In this document: positions 10,389 through 25,300 of the stretch, piece by piece | Layout of the letters: the number at the start of each line of letters is the position of its first letter | Numbering within the stretch: position 1 is the stretch's first letter | DNA from: Styela clava | Lineage: Eukaryota; Chordata; Ascidiacea; Stolidobranchia; Styelidae | Assembly: GCF_964204865.1 (NCBI RefSeq) | Contig: NC_135254.1 | Span: 19,163,001 to 19,227,000, forward strand | DNA: 64,000 nucleotides | Direction: 5' to 3' | The notes under the pieces: model-generated | Database searches by the model: none | What the model saw: only the letters and a program-made list of their open reading frames with translations | Told to the model about the DNA's origin: nothing | Program-made: the position numbers and the translations under genes

Positions 10389-13300
10389 ATGGCAAAGTTA
10401 CGATGTCCTCATGTTGAACTACTTGTATTTTTCGTTTGCTGTACAATATACTCTTCGCGGACAATTTTGAATGAATTCATTTATCAGGTATGTAGGTTAT
10501 TTCCTATGTTTAAATGAAAATGCGTATTTCATCGTTTTCCCTAGGTTTTTTTTAAGTATCGATGAATGCACCTCTGTAAAGCAACGCAATGCCTGCAACG
10601 AGTACACAATACATAGGATCTAAGCGCAGTTTTTAATTACTTGAAATGCAGGTCGTTTCGGAAAATAACAATTTCACCTCAGATCATTTATTGAATTACT
10701 GCGCTGACAACTTTACACAGTCAGAAGTAAGAAGAATTATAGCGGAAGAAACATCAAGGCAAGTTTCTAATTCCACAATTATATTAAATTGTACTAGTCA
10801 GAGTATACTGATATAATATCTTTGATATTTTACGCATCGGCTTCCAAAAATTGACGTGAAGGTTCCGATTCTTACTGTCCAATTGGTATTTTACCAAATA
10901 AACAGCAATATTGTTTGATATTTAGGATTTTATAATAATTTCATCGCTATTTTAATTCTCATTTTAAAAATATCGAAAGCTATTTCTTAAAAACTGTAGT
11001 AATAATTTCTCCATATAAAAATGATGAACATTCTCAAAGTAGATTTGGGAGTAATTCAGAGATACCGATAATGCCAAATTATATGGGGCAGATTACGTAA
11101 TCTTATCCGATTGCCTTTTTCCTAGCATCTTCTTCCAAAGATACGAATTCATTCATTCATTTATGTGAAGTTTCAAAGACATTACTCACTTATTAGCAAT
11201 TGTTAATCGATTTAATCCTACCTCAGTCTTTTCTTTTTTATAAAACGTAAACGTTTGTCTCGACCAATTCGGGCTTGATTGTCCCACATTTTAAAAATTA
11301 TGCAAGCTGGTACTCCCACGGCTATTCTTAACCTAGTTGATCAAATTAAAACGACAGTCAACATATATTTCATTGGTTTCAAACTAGCCATATAAGAAAT
11401 CTGGATCGCGTAGCGTAATTTAGATAGCCTATAGTAAAAAATAAGTTCGTTCGGATTTTAAATTGATCAACGATAATTTTGTTTATATTAAATAATTTGT
11501 ACAGATGGGGTATGTATGAAAAAGTGGCTCAGCGAATCTCCAACGTCGTGGCAGCTTTGGTAATTACTTCAGCAAGTGACCAGATCGGACGGAAAAAAGC
11601 TTTGCTTTTTCCTGTAATGGGAATGGTGATATCTTCAACACTTCAGACATGTATAATCAAGTTTAAGTGCGTTGTATTGACATCTGTATTTTAGTCTAAA
11701 CTTTTGAGAAATTTGGATTAGATCAAAATGATGAAGGAAAAAACAAAATACGCAAATTCTTCAAAAATAAACTTTCAGTAAACTTACTTACATTGACATA
11801 TTTACAATGAGTTTATTTGCAGATTACCCCTGTTTTACATTGTTATCAATGGATTTTTTGAAGGAGCGTTTGGTGCTTATGCCGTCCTTATAGATTTGTG
11901 TACCGTCTATATCACCGATACTGTGTCGTTAGAAAACAGAGGGAAAAGGTTTGTTATTTTATTTTCAATTATTGGGTACTCCCGTAGTATGGGAACAAAG
12001 ATGGCGGACACCGGAACGTAGTATGTTTACCAGGTTAGGGTTAGACCATAATTTTATTCCAATTTTCCTTATTTTAGTTCTTTTACGTGTTTGGAGACTA
12101 GCCAAGTGACTCCCGTAGTATTTGTACCTGAAAGTATGGCCTAATATCCTAACCCGGTACGTTCCGGTTTCCGCCATCTTGGTTCACGTACTACGGGAGT
12201 ACCAGTTATGGTAATCCCGATAATAATTTTAAATGTAATAAAAATATTTTAGCAATGTTCCGCTGGTTTCAATAGCATAGTAAAAAAAGTAATCAATTCT
12301 AATATACCGTCATGAATAAACCCAGCAAAGTCGACGCGGAAGAAAATTTATTAACGATTATGAATCATAATTTCAGATCATATCGTTTTATAACGAAATG
12401 TCTACGGTACGGTGATAATTGAACAACGAAACTCCAAAAAAAGCAGTACATTTTCGACCAAGACGTTGAAAATAATACTGAGAATGATCTCACTTGAAGT
12501 ATTATTGCTTACCTATACAAAAATCAATTCCAAAATGCTAGGTGGAATCCTTAACTTTTGAAAGAAATTGACAGAAAACTATCCTCTCAGTTTTTTCGTA
12601 TGCATTTAGACCGGACAATGATTGACAGACCCTTACGGTAAAATTTGTTCAAATCACCTTAGTTGGCTTAATTGAAACATTAATGGAGCAATAATATATT
12701 AGATAGTATGTACAACTCAGTAAGCTAAAACTCATTTTTTTATTTAAATTAACCAATTTTGGTAATGTTTAGGTATACAATATTGGAAGTATTTTCACAT
12801 TTCGGCGGAGGAATTTCTCTTCTCGGTACAGGATTTTGGATCAAGTATCAAGGCTTTGTTCCCCCATCATTGTTTCTAGTTTGTTGCAGTTGTGTTGGAT
12901 TAGTTTTACTCGCATTTCTTCCATCAACGAATATCGTCTCAAGATATCATGAGAATGAAGACTCAGTCAATTTATTAACAACGGATAGAAAGGAAGAGCC
13001 CGAGCTAAATTCTACAACAAAAACTAATTTGGGCATTTGGATACAAGCGAAAATATTTTGGAAAATATGTTCAAGTGATAAAAGCGTATGTCATATTTGT
13101 GTACAAGGTATGCAATTTTTTGTTTCCTAACGCCGTTTCCTATAGCGACTATAATTCACTGTTTGTTGAAATTAATATTATTGTGTTTTGTTTGAAAAAA
13201 TTGGATTACGATCTATCGATAACAAATTTCATTCAATTCATAAAAAGAGATCATACTATTCTAGTTTGTAGTCTATTACTATCTCGTTCGTGCATATTTG

Positions 13301-16300
13301 TGGTAATTGCCTCATACTTGTTCGAATAGCGTGTAAACAGGGAAGACGGGCAAGTAGTTCATCATATTCAAAACATATTTATGTACTCCCGTGGTACGTT
13401 ATATGCACCAAAATGGCGGACACCGTAACGTAGTATGTGTACCAAGTTAGGGTTGGGCCATTATTTCAGATACAGATACTACGGGAGTCAGTTGGCTAGT
13501 CCCCGAACTAGTTATAGAACTAAAATAAAGAAAATCGGTATAAAATTATGGCCTAACCCCAACCTGGTACACAATACACATGCTACGTTCCGATTTCCGC
13601 CATCTTGGTTCACATACTACGGGATTACCCATAATTGTTGCGATTTCAATTATTTTCGTGAACTTCGGAAGCATTTATAATGAGCATAGCCATATCGCCA
13701 TTATACTTGCGTAACATTACGTTACTCAGGCTAAATTGTATTCAGTAATAGATTTTTATAACAAAATCAAAAATTCAATAAGATTCAAGTGGTCGACGCC
13801 TCCGTTCATTATTATGTGATCGTGTATTTTGCGGTTTTATGTGTGGACTATATAACAGTACAGCTAAGTTTATGGCGAAAATCATCTTCGCTATTTCCTA
13901 AAAATTCTATGCCATGGGGCAGTATGCGACCACATGAATTATCAATAGCTAATATTATTATTCAAATTCAAATGTGTTTTATTACTTTATGAAATCACGT
14001 GAAAGAATTGCCTGTCTGAATTGTTATCTACCACAATCGTTCTTATAACCTGTTTATAAAGTTGCCGAAGGCGTACAGAATAATTGATTGAACGACAAGA
14101 TTGCGTATTGTTGCAGATGTTGAGAAGTACAAATATACGCTAAATATTCAGCAGTCTATAGTCTATACCAGGGGTCACCAAACCATTTCGACCGCGGGCC
14201 AGGTATGACTCGAACTGTGTTGAAACGGGCCGGACAAATATATTTGTAAACGCAACATAATAAATTCACAAAAGGTAAATTCACAGAAGTTCGCCGAAAG
14301 CACGCGCCACGAGTGCATCCTTTGCAGAAAACGTTGCGTACCGGTGGAGAGTATTAGCCTATTTTATCACAGCTATTTATAGCTTAATTTTTGAATAACG
14401 CAATTAAACTTCTAGGAAGGCAAATTGATGATTGACTTATTTGATTCATACCTAGATTTCCGAAACACAACTAAAAACTAACGGATAGCATTCAAAATCG
14501 CGAAAACGAGGTATCGTTCACAACCACGACTGAAAACGGGTCGTAGTTTGGTGATCTCTGGTCTATACCATGTGAGATGCTACTCGCCTATTCATAGTGA
14601 AACTTTCCTCTCATTTAATCATTATATATTTTTCAAGTTTAATGATATAGTTCAATTTACTAGATTAGAAATTGTTCATTGATTTCTTTTTATAGGAAAT
14701 GCTAAATTGTGCAGACACTCCGGAACTACACACAAGGGCCGTGTATGGAGATTGTGGTTCTATATCATCGCTTATGCGTTGTATATGTTCGTCGTGAACG
14801 GGATTGACCTTTTTCAAACAATGTTTTTCATTTCTCGACCAATTTGTTTTACTCCAGAACTTGTCGGAGCCCAGAATGTGAGTGTATTTTCAGCTAGCAT
14901 AGTCTTTACTATATGACTTCGTAATAAGTCGAAAACAATCGTTTCGGAAAAACAAGGGAATTGGTTCAAAAAGTTATTTGGCTAGTACCCGAACTCGTAA
15001 TAGATCTAAAATAAGGAAAATTAGAATAAAATTATGTCCTAACCCAAACCTGGTACTCATACTACGTTCCGGTGTCCGCCATGTTGGTGCACATACTACG
15101 GGAGCACCCATTTTACTCGACAGCAATGAACCACCATCTTCTCTATTATCACCTATCAGATTCCAATCAGCTTTCAAAAGTTTCATAACCTGCGTGAAAT
15201 CAATACCTTGATATATTAATGTTTAGAATTCTAATCTTCGTTGTTCCAGGCTATTATTTCAACATGGGTTCCTTTTCGCTTACCGACTTAACATTTTCAT
15301 TCAGAGTCTCGACGCTTCGTCTATAATTTTCTCAATATTCCTTGTCATTTTTTATGAAAACGTACTTCATATGGAAAGTCAGGCAATATTACTAACTGCA
15401 ATGTTTGCTCGTTTTACTACCTCGCTATTGATGTTTTGTTCGAGTGAAGCTACTCTTATCTTTATTGGTGAGTTATTTGTAAGATTTCTCTGATGTATTT
15501 AGTGCATTATATACACAAGAAAATACCACTTATTATTTCTAATTCATCAAAGTCGATCTTTATACTCCAAATACAAACAATACGAAATAGTAATTAATAT
15601 CACAAATTTCTTTCTAAATTTAAACTGAATGCGGGATGTCGTGTCGTTGGCATAATTAGGAAATTTAGTATATATTTTTTATGCTGTACATTTGTTGAGT
15701 TGGTCGACTGCAATACGTAACAGTTTATCTATTTTTATACCTATTTTTTATCAAATGTCTTATCACAATTTCACATTTATGTGTTATTGCATGTTATATT
15801 CGATTATCTTTCTGGAATTATATTTGGTTTTCTGTATCTGCTTTATTTTACCTTCATTCTCTGTCCCCCACTGTTCATTCTACAGAAAACTACATTCTAC
15901 AGCCAACCAACTACTAAGGAGTATAATTTCAAGTAGATATCAGAGCTACTATCAAAACCCTTCCTAATATTTTCTGTAGCACAACCATCATCGCTTCATG
16001 AAGTTATCATGAAATAGGGAATACCGTAACTGGCCACCTGGTGGGCTGCGTGGCTCTTCGATATACTGCGTGATCGCCAGAAGAACATAAAATTTGTCAA
16101 ACAGCTATTCATTTTTAGAAAGAATAACTTTTATAAAGTTTTTTGAAGGCATATGTTATATTACATTCACAGAAGCTCAAAATGTCGCCCGTGCACTTCA
16201 GATCAGTGGTTAAACTATAGAAGTCCAAGCTTGAGTAGCGTTCGGGAAGTTAACTTGCGGGATATAATTTCAATTCAACCTATATGCATTTTATTAGTGA

Positions 16301-19300
16301 TCGCATCTGACTTTCGAACTTTCTACTTATCCAGCGAACACCCTATAATATCAAGTGGGCGATGTTGCAAAAATCTTTAATTTCCCGATCTTTCAAACCT
16401 AATTTCAATATTAGAATCAGTCTTGCTTCCCCGGGCTTCCTTCCTCGAGCAAGATTTGCTGTTAGCCTTTTTTGTAATTTTGTATGCTATCATTTCTTAT
16501 TTGAGTGGCTTCGAAAACATAAACTCGTCTATGACTATGTTTCATATTCAAAAATAATACGATTTATGTAAACTCTATTATTAAAAATATTTAGCTACCA
16601 GTATAGGCCCGTTCAGTAATATAACGTCACCATATTTGAGACGAGGGATATCATCACTAGTATCGTCATTCGAACAAGGTAAGCAGCATACATCATGAAA
16701 ATACATATTTATCAGATAAGAATAATTTGATATAGCCTTATCTACATGCTTCAGGCTCAGTCTTTGCTTTGCTGTCTTTTGTCAATGGAATTATCGGAAT
16801 ATTCACCCCAATTGTTGTTTTGACTTTATATCCAGCAACTCTTGCTATCTCCTACTCATTTATATGGATTGTAATGGCATCAATACTATGTTGTCCACTG
16901 ATTCTAATGACGTAAGTTAAATCTACCTTTTTACGATCTTCCCATTGGCATAAAACTGTGTCTTACATAATGTAAAAAATTGTACTAGTGAACAGTAAAT
17001 CCTAATGTCGTTTTCAGTTTACGTTTCTGTAGTACAGCGTTTCCCAACCTTTCTTGGTCGCGGACTATTTTTTCACCGGCGAAAATCTTTGCGGACTCAA
17101 CGTGCGTTTATTGCAACCGTACTCTGTGTGAAGAAATAATAAAACCAAACACAACAAAATTTTAAAATTGGAAATTCGCCGCAACTACGCGTTTGTTAAA
17201 GAGCCGACTTTTTTAGTGTATAAATGGACTTTTTTGTCGCACAATATTCAATCCATGACGACAAATATTTTTTTTTACTTATACCTAACTTCAGAATATA
17301 AATTGGCGGATAAACTAATTATAGAGTTGTTATACATGAGAATGAAGGCCAAGTAAAAGTGAAATGTTTGTAATATTATTATTCAATTAAGTCATCTAAG
17401 GCTAAGCAACGAAACTATAACATGCACCACAAGTGACACCCCCCCCCCCCCCCAATGCATAACAACTTCTTTAATTTGTTTATCCCCCAAATTATTGGAG
17501 AAGGTGGGAGAAATAAGGGGCATCATTATCAGAAACTCGTCTCGGCCAGCAGAAAGTTAGACACCTCCCTACACCCTGGGTCTTGAAACTCCAGTTCCAA
17601 ACTCCGAGAATGAAATCCCGATAACAAATATTTGCTGTATATCTCAAATAGAACGGTAAATGCTGTTGTTGTCATAAACCTTTATTTTAATTTAATTTTA
17701 TTTTAATTTAATTGTGTTCATGGTCACTCGCGGTTGCGTCGACTTATAACAAGATGAAAGCATTATTTCTTTAAAATTCCACGGCCATCTGCGAACATAA
17801 TAATGTGAGAATACATTGCCCCATTATATTTAGTTTTGATACATATTTTTTTGCGATCTTGCGAATTTGTTAACGCCGTTAGAAAAATCCTACTATCTGT
17901 TATAAATTTCCAGAAAGTACAACTTGATTCGGTACTTATTAAAAATATAATTCAAGTATATTAGTAACCCAAAAAAAATATATATCATCGCCTTGCTTTA
18001 ATTAATATTTATGTTATGGTGATCATTTCAATCTGCGGCTGTGTTGATGAAACAAAAGCAATACTACTCAGAAAATATCATGACAGTCAGTGGACACAAA
18101 ACTACGTGGTGCCCGATTATATTTTGTTTTTCGTATTTTTGTGAATACGACAAATCTGAGCTGTCCGTAAAACATTTACGGCGCTCCAGTACTGTACCTA
18201 CTAATGCGGAAGCAGTAAAGCAAAGAATCTTAAGGGAAAATGCCCTGATACACGTATACTACTGAGACGACCACGTCTATAACTCTGTTTTATTCTGTAT
18301 GCCCATATTTATTCTTACCACTTGAGTCACTAGTGAGCAGCTGTGTAACTTTCTCTTTCTGCTGGTCTGTCAGACTGCCGGTAGTGTAGATATTTCCTCT
18401 GTGTATTAGGTTATTATTATAGTGTTTTAATGCCGTAAATCTATGTAATTCTTGTTGTAAAATGATATTAGTAGTACAGGTTTACTATTTCGCCAGTTTG
18501 GCATAGCTCTGTTCACTAGTTAGCTTGTATTTACCACTTCCGTAACTAGTCTACTTTCGCAGTTTATTCCCTGTGTGATTTCCGTATTTCTATGCGTATT
18601 TCCATGTCTATTACGTGTTTGTCGATAAGATAGGATTTGTGTTGTATCTTTAGTGTCATACTAGTTATTCTTATGTATATCTAGGTATGTTTTACCCGGT
18701 TTTTAGTATCCCGTTATAAGTAAATAGTTCATGACTGTGACGTCATAGACCAATTCCGTATCTTGTGTTACGTATGTATCCTACGGTATTTGTACTGTGT
18801 TTTTCATGTTTTTATTTGTTTATTGTATTTCTTATTGGAGTATTTGGTTGTATTAAGTTCTTACAGGTGTATAATTAATCTAGTTAGTTAACTTAGTTAC
18901 TCCGCTGTATTTGGAACCGCAAGAAGATTATTTTGTGATCGACATCTATAGCAATTACAACGTCCAAGAAGCTGGCAGAAAGAACCTGAGTGGTGATATC
19001 AATTTTGGTACGCCACATATACGAATTTTTGGCGAGCACGCCAGGATATATTATTCGAAACAGGGACTATTAAGACTAAGCCGATTAGGTAGGCTAGTCT
19101 GTGACGGATAATATTTGGATAATATTGGACAGATAATTGCCGATATTTTTTTTACTACTGCGTTTGCCTGTATTTTTGGAAAAATGGTTAAGAGAAGAAA
19201 GATTGTACCGGCACCGAAGGAAGCAAAGGAGAATGAACTTTTGCATCTGCAAATACAGGTATTGAAAGCGAAACTTAAAGATTCAGAGGAAATGCAAGAG

Positions 19301-22300
19301 AATATGGACAGCCGTTTGCAGCTGATGGACAGTCGTATAGAACAGATTGGAACTCAGTTGGAATCGGTTGAACTCCAGAATTCAAAAATGGGCTCACAAA
19401 TTTTCAGCAAGCTGCAAGATATTTCTGGCAAGATAGAAACAGGAAAAGTTGCTGATCCCGAGGAAACCCAGCCCATGTCACATGAACCAGATGTCAGTCT
19501 GATCACTTCAACACCAGCAGCGGTTGTTCCTAAATTACTACCTATTCTCAAGGATGATGAAATTTCAGATTTTGGATCTGAAGATGGACAGCCAGAAGGA
19601 AAGCGGAACGCATTCTCACAGACAATAGAAGTAAAATTTTCGGAGGAAGCTCACGTGAGTAATTTTGTACCTGTGGTCCCTTTTCTGAGTACTAATGGTA
19701 AAGAGGGCTCTAATACTGTCAAAAAACAACCCAGGGCTAATCCGAAAATGGTTTCAGTGGCTACGCAATCAGCTCCTCCAGTGAGTTCTAGCAGTGTCGC
19801 AAATGCCAACGTCAGCAATAGTGTTCTCAATAACACAGCCAATGCTACGATGATGGTGAGAAATGCCAAAAGGCCTATGTATTTCGATGGGTCAACTGTC
19901 ATGGCGTGGCCTAGTTATTTATGTCATTTTCAATTGGTTTCTTGTTATAATCAGTGGAATGATGACACTGCAGGGTTAGAATTGGCTACTTGCATGACAG
20001 GGCAGGCTCTTAATGTGTTGAAAGATTTACCCGAAATGAAACGTACTAGCTATCGTGATATTGTGACTCATTTTAATCATTTCTTTAAACCTGCTGGAAA
20101 TGAGAGTTCATACCGTACTACATTTCACTGTCGTAGGATTAAGCCAAATGAAGCGCCAAAGGATTATGGTAACAAGTTGAAAGAGCTTGTTATTCTGGCT
20201 TACCCAAATCTTGATATTGCTGGTCAGGATGATATTTTGAAATCGCAGTTTCTCGCCGGTTTAACCGATGAAAGCATGATCAAACATGTTACCATGCAAC
20301 AGCCTGATAATTTTGAAAGTGCTTTGTCTCTTGCAACACTGTATTACTCTGTGGATACTAACCGCTCTGACGTTTCCAAACCGCGTATTGCGGCAGTGAA
20401 ACAGAGTAATCCTGGTAATGCAGCTAACCAGCAAAACGACTTATCTTTCGAAGGCAGTATAGGCGAGCGCATTTTAGCAAAATTGGATGAGATACTAGGA
20501 CATGTGGCGCCACGCTCTAACAATAATCGCAACTTTGCTGGTACACCACGCAACCCGTGTCCTCGATGTGGTAAACATGGTCATTGGGGCAGGGATTGCA
20601 AGGCATGTTTTAATTGCAAGCAGACCGGTCATCTTAAACGGGATTGTCCACATCTTCAGAATCCCGCTGATCCTGCAACAGCTGCTTCCTCTTCGACCGC
20701 AAATTTAAACGACACTCAGCGGGCTTGAGGTCCTCAGTGTCCGCTGAATTATTACTTGATGACGGACCAACGAACCAGAATATAGACCTGAATATTTGTT
20801 CCTTGCAATATGACAATAGTTGGCATGCGAATGTACTTGTAAACAATCAACCGTTCAATTTTCTTGTAGATAGTGGTGCTATGACTACTCTTATTGACAT
20901 TTCCATCTTTGAGGCTATAGGTGGGAAGGAAGCACAATTGGCACCGCTCGAAGAATCTCTTGTTGCAGTGGGAGGACATAATTTATCACCACTGGGTACA
21001 TTGGAGGTTGATTTATCGATTGATTTGTTTGTATCACGACGCACTGTGATTGTTGCCAACTTAGGCATGACTAGTGGTATTTTAGGCATGGATTATCTCC
21101 GAGAACATGACTGTGTTCTTTACTTATCATCTGGACACATGATGATAGAGGGTCATGAAATCAAACTGTTTACTGAAAAGTCTGTACCGTGTTGTCGTGT
21201 AACTGTTCGAGAAGATATTACTATACCGCCATATTCTAAGGTTGTTATCCCTGCACAACTTAGTCATCCATGGCCGAAAAACATCTCGTTAGATGTTGCT
21301 GCTCTTGTTAAACCGCTGAATTCTTCTTTTCTCGCTGATGGCATTCAGCTGATCCCTTCTGTTGTGGATCCAGGAAAGTCCACTGTTCCTGTTCTAGCAG
21401 TCAACCAGAACGGCAGACAACTTAAGATCAGGACTGGATCTTTGATTGGTATTGCACATCCTCAACTTGTAGCACAAATTCAAGTTGACGAATCCGATAA
21501 TCGGGTTATAGCTTCTGAATTACCAGAGCATCTACATGACATGGTCAATTCCGCCGATGATCTAACCCCGAGTCAACGTGAACAGTTGGTCAATTTGATT
21601 TGTGAATTTCATGATGTATTTGTAGGGCCAGATGGTGAACTAGGCCGTACTTCAGCAGCAAAGCATAGGATCATCACAACCACACCACAGCCGATTCGGC
21701 AGGCTCCTCGTCGAATGGGGTGGGCGCGTAGGAAGATAGCCGAAGAAGCTGTTGATAATATGCTGGCTCACGGTGTCATAGAACCCAGCGATTCCCCATA
21801 TTCTTCTCCCATTGTCCTAGTTCCCAAAAAGGATGGTTCTACCAGATTTTGCGTGGATTTTAGATTGCTTAATGACGTCACATACAAGGACGCATATCCC
21901 TTGCCGCGTATTGAGGATATCATTGAGTCCTTAAACGGAGCCCAATGGTTCTCAACTCTTGATCTCGCAAGCGGATATTGGCAAGTGGAGGTTGATCCTG
22001 CAGACCGTGAAAAGACAGCATTCAGCATCCCAGGCCGTGGTCATTTTCACTTTGTAGTGATGCCTTTCGGTTTGGCGAATGCTCCCGCAACATTCGAACG
22101 GATGATGGACAATATCCTTGGTGATCTCCTGTGGAACGGGTGTTTCAATTTTCTTGATGATGTTTTGGCTCATGGAAGTGATTTCTCAATGGCACTCTCA
22201 AATCTTCGGGAAGTTTTTATAAGACTTCGCCGTGCCGGTTTACGCTTGAAGCCCTCGAAATGTAAACTTTTCCGTCGAAGCACCTCTTATCTTGGTTATC

Positions 22301-25300
22301 TTATTTCATCTGAAGGTGTCTGTTGCGACCCTGGAAATGTTGCGGCTATCAAAGAATGGAAAACTCCCAACACTGTTAGTGATATTCGTAGTTTTCTTGG
22401 TACAGCGAACTACTACCGGAAGTTTGTTCAGGATTATTCAACAATTGCTGGACCTCTTATCGATTGACCAGGAAGAATATTCCATTTGTATGGAGTAATG
22501 AATGTCAAAAGGCTTTTGAGACGTTGAAACATTGTCTGACATCAGCTCCAATTCTTAGCTTTCCTAGAACAGTCGGCGAGTTTGTATTGGATACTGATGC
22601 CAGTGGTTTTGGAATTGGTGCGGTGTTATCTCAAGTACAGGACGAGCATGAACGTGTACTTTCTTATGCCAGTAAGACTATGTCCAAGTCTCAACGTAGA
22701 TACTGTGCTACACACCGAGAACTATTAGCTGTGGTGTGGGCTGTTCGTCACTTCAGTCATTTTCTTCTCGGGAGACCGTTCAGAATTCGCACAGATCATG
22801 CTGCTCTGAAATGGTTGATCAATTTTCGTGAACCTCAAGGAATGTTAGCAAGATGGATATTAACACTTGGCGCTTATGACTTTAAGATTGAACACAGACC
22901 TGGCGTGAAACATGGCAATGCTGATGGATTGTCACGCCAAGTTCGCAAATGCAAACGAGAAGATTGTTCTGATTGTGGTACCAATGGTGATGTGGCTGTG
23001 AGCAATGTTATTGTAAGTGCAATATCAAAACAGTCCGGTCAATCATCGTCAGACGGTTCCGATTGTAATTGGCTAGATACCTACACAGATGAGCAAATTA
23101 AATCTTGGCAAAGTGAAGATCCAGATATTTCTGCTGTTTTGAGGTGGAAACAACTTTCTGCTCAGAAACCTGATATTCAAGAATACATGCCTGAATCAAC
23201 AGTGACCAAACGTTTGATGTCACAATGGGATTTGATTTTTGTAGATAATGGACTTCTCTATCGTCGTTGGATTCCTGATTGTAAATCGGAGGAATCGCAT
23301 ATCCAATTGATTGTTCCATCAAATTTGAGGCAGGATTTGTTCCATAAGCTACATTCTTTGCGCACTGCAGGTCATCTTGGTGCTAATCGAACTTTCAAGA
23401 GTATAAGGCGCAGATTTTATTGGCCTGGTTTCAAAAGGGACATTCTCAAATGGTGCAAATTTTGCAAGTCTTGTGCTTCGACCAAGATGCTTTACGGAAG
23501 AAGACAAGGAGATCTCAAACAACTTATATCTGGAGCTCCTATGGAAAGGATCGCCATTGATTTTCTTGGACCATTGCCTGTAACTGAAAATGGAAATGAA
23601 CACATTTTGGTTTTGTCGGACTATTTCTCTAAATGGGTGGAATGTTTTGCTTTACCAAATCAGCGAGCTGACACCACTGCTGATGCATTGGTTACTCAAT
23701 TCTTCTCGAGATTTGGGGTACCAAGAATTCTCCACTCAGATCAAGGAAGAGACTTTGAATCAAAATTATTTTCAGAAATGTGTCAATTGTTCGGGATTCA
23801 AAAGACTCGAACAACTCCATATCATCCTCGTTCAGATGGACAAGTTGAACGTTTCAACAGGACCATACAGCAGATGTTGAAAGCTTTTGTAAATGAGAAT
23901 CGAAATGATTGGGACGACCATCTCCCATATCTTTGTATGGCATATCGCTCCACCGTACATGATAGTACAGGATATTCACCGAACAAGTTAATGCTTGGAC
24001 GAGAAATCGAGATGCCTGTTGATGTTATGTTTGGCAAACCAGAGTCATCAACTCATCCTTGTTACACTGAGTTTGTCGAATGGTTTTCCTGTGCAACTGA
24101 AAAAGCTTTTCTTCATGCTAGGCAACATCTAAATGCTGCTGCAACCAGACAAAAGCGAAATTTTGATCTGGGTGTTAAACCACTTATTTTCCAGAGAGAT
24201 GAATTGGTGTGGTATTATTATCCACCTAAGCATCGCAAGCTGAGTATTCCTTGGATTGGACCTTATCGAATTGTGGACTGTTTACCTAATCACTTGTATA
24301 GGATTCAGAAGAATTCGGGAACACGTTCTCGTATTGTACACGTTGACAAGTTAAGACCTTACCTTCATGAAGATGAAGAAGACAATGATATTGAATAGAC
24401 TGGATTTGACATTTTACCTGATGTGGAACCTATTATGGAAAATGATGAGCAGATTGCTCATGATATTTTTGATGTATTACCTTTCTCTTCAAGGCCAGAC
24501 ACTGTACCAGAAGAAGTTACAGTTGATGCGAACTCTGATAATGGCCAACGTACTAGGCGAAGGCCTAGATATTTGGATGATTACATTTAATTTGACTGTG
24601 ATAGTGCTTTTATCATGTTTTTAACAGTTCATTGTTTTGATTTTAGATAGACATTTCATTTGAGTGTATAGTTCTTTACAGTTTCTTCACATTTTTATGG
24701 TTTTTCAATTTTGAAGATGGAAAATTTCTTTGTAATTTCCCATCTGAAAAAGGGGGGAGTAATGAGACGACCACGTCTATAACTCTGTTTTATTCTGTAT
24801 GCCCATATTTATTCTTACCACTTGAGTCACTAGTGAGCAGCTGTGTAACTTTCTCTTTCTGCTGGTCTGTCAGACTGCCGGTAGTGTAGATATTTCCTCT
24901 GTGTATTAGGTTATTATTATAGTGTTTTAATGCCGTAAATCTATGTAATTCTTGTTGTAAAATGATATTAGTAGTACAGGTTTACTATTTCGCCAGTTTG
25001 GCATAGCTCTGTTCACTAGTTAGCTTGTATTTACCACTTCCGTAACTAGTCTACTTTCGCAGTTTATTCCCTGTGTGATTTCCGTATTTCTATGCGTATT
25101 TCCATGTCTATTACGTGTTTGTCGATAAGATAGGATTTGTGTTGTATCTTTAGTGTCATACTAGTTATTCTTATGTATATCTAGGTATGTTTTACCCGGT
25201 TTTTAGTATCCCGTTATAAGTAAATAGTTCATGACTGTGACGTCATAGACCAATTCCGTATCTTGTGTTACGTATGTATCCTACGGTATTTGTACTGTGT

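Noticed and set aside
15249..15467. Alternative exon 7 of the SLC46 gene starting after TTCCAG (15250) or CATTCAG (15307)
   Set aside because: Neither keeps phase with exon 6 while including the helix before the SLDASS loop. The acceptor at 15226 joins in phase and extends the homologous helix (LLFQHGFLFAYRLNIF), and the total then divides by three.
19354..21089. Opposite-strand and third-frame open frames across gag and pol
   Set aside because: Shadows of the strongly supported gag and pol reading frames.
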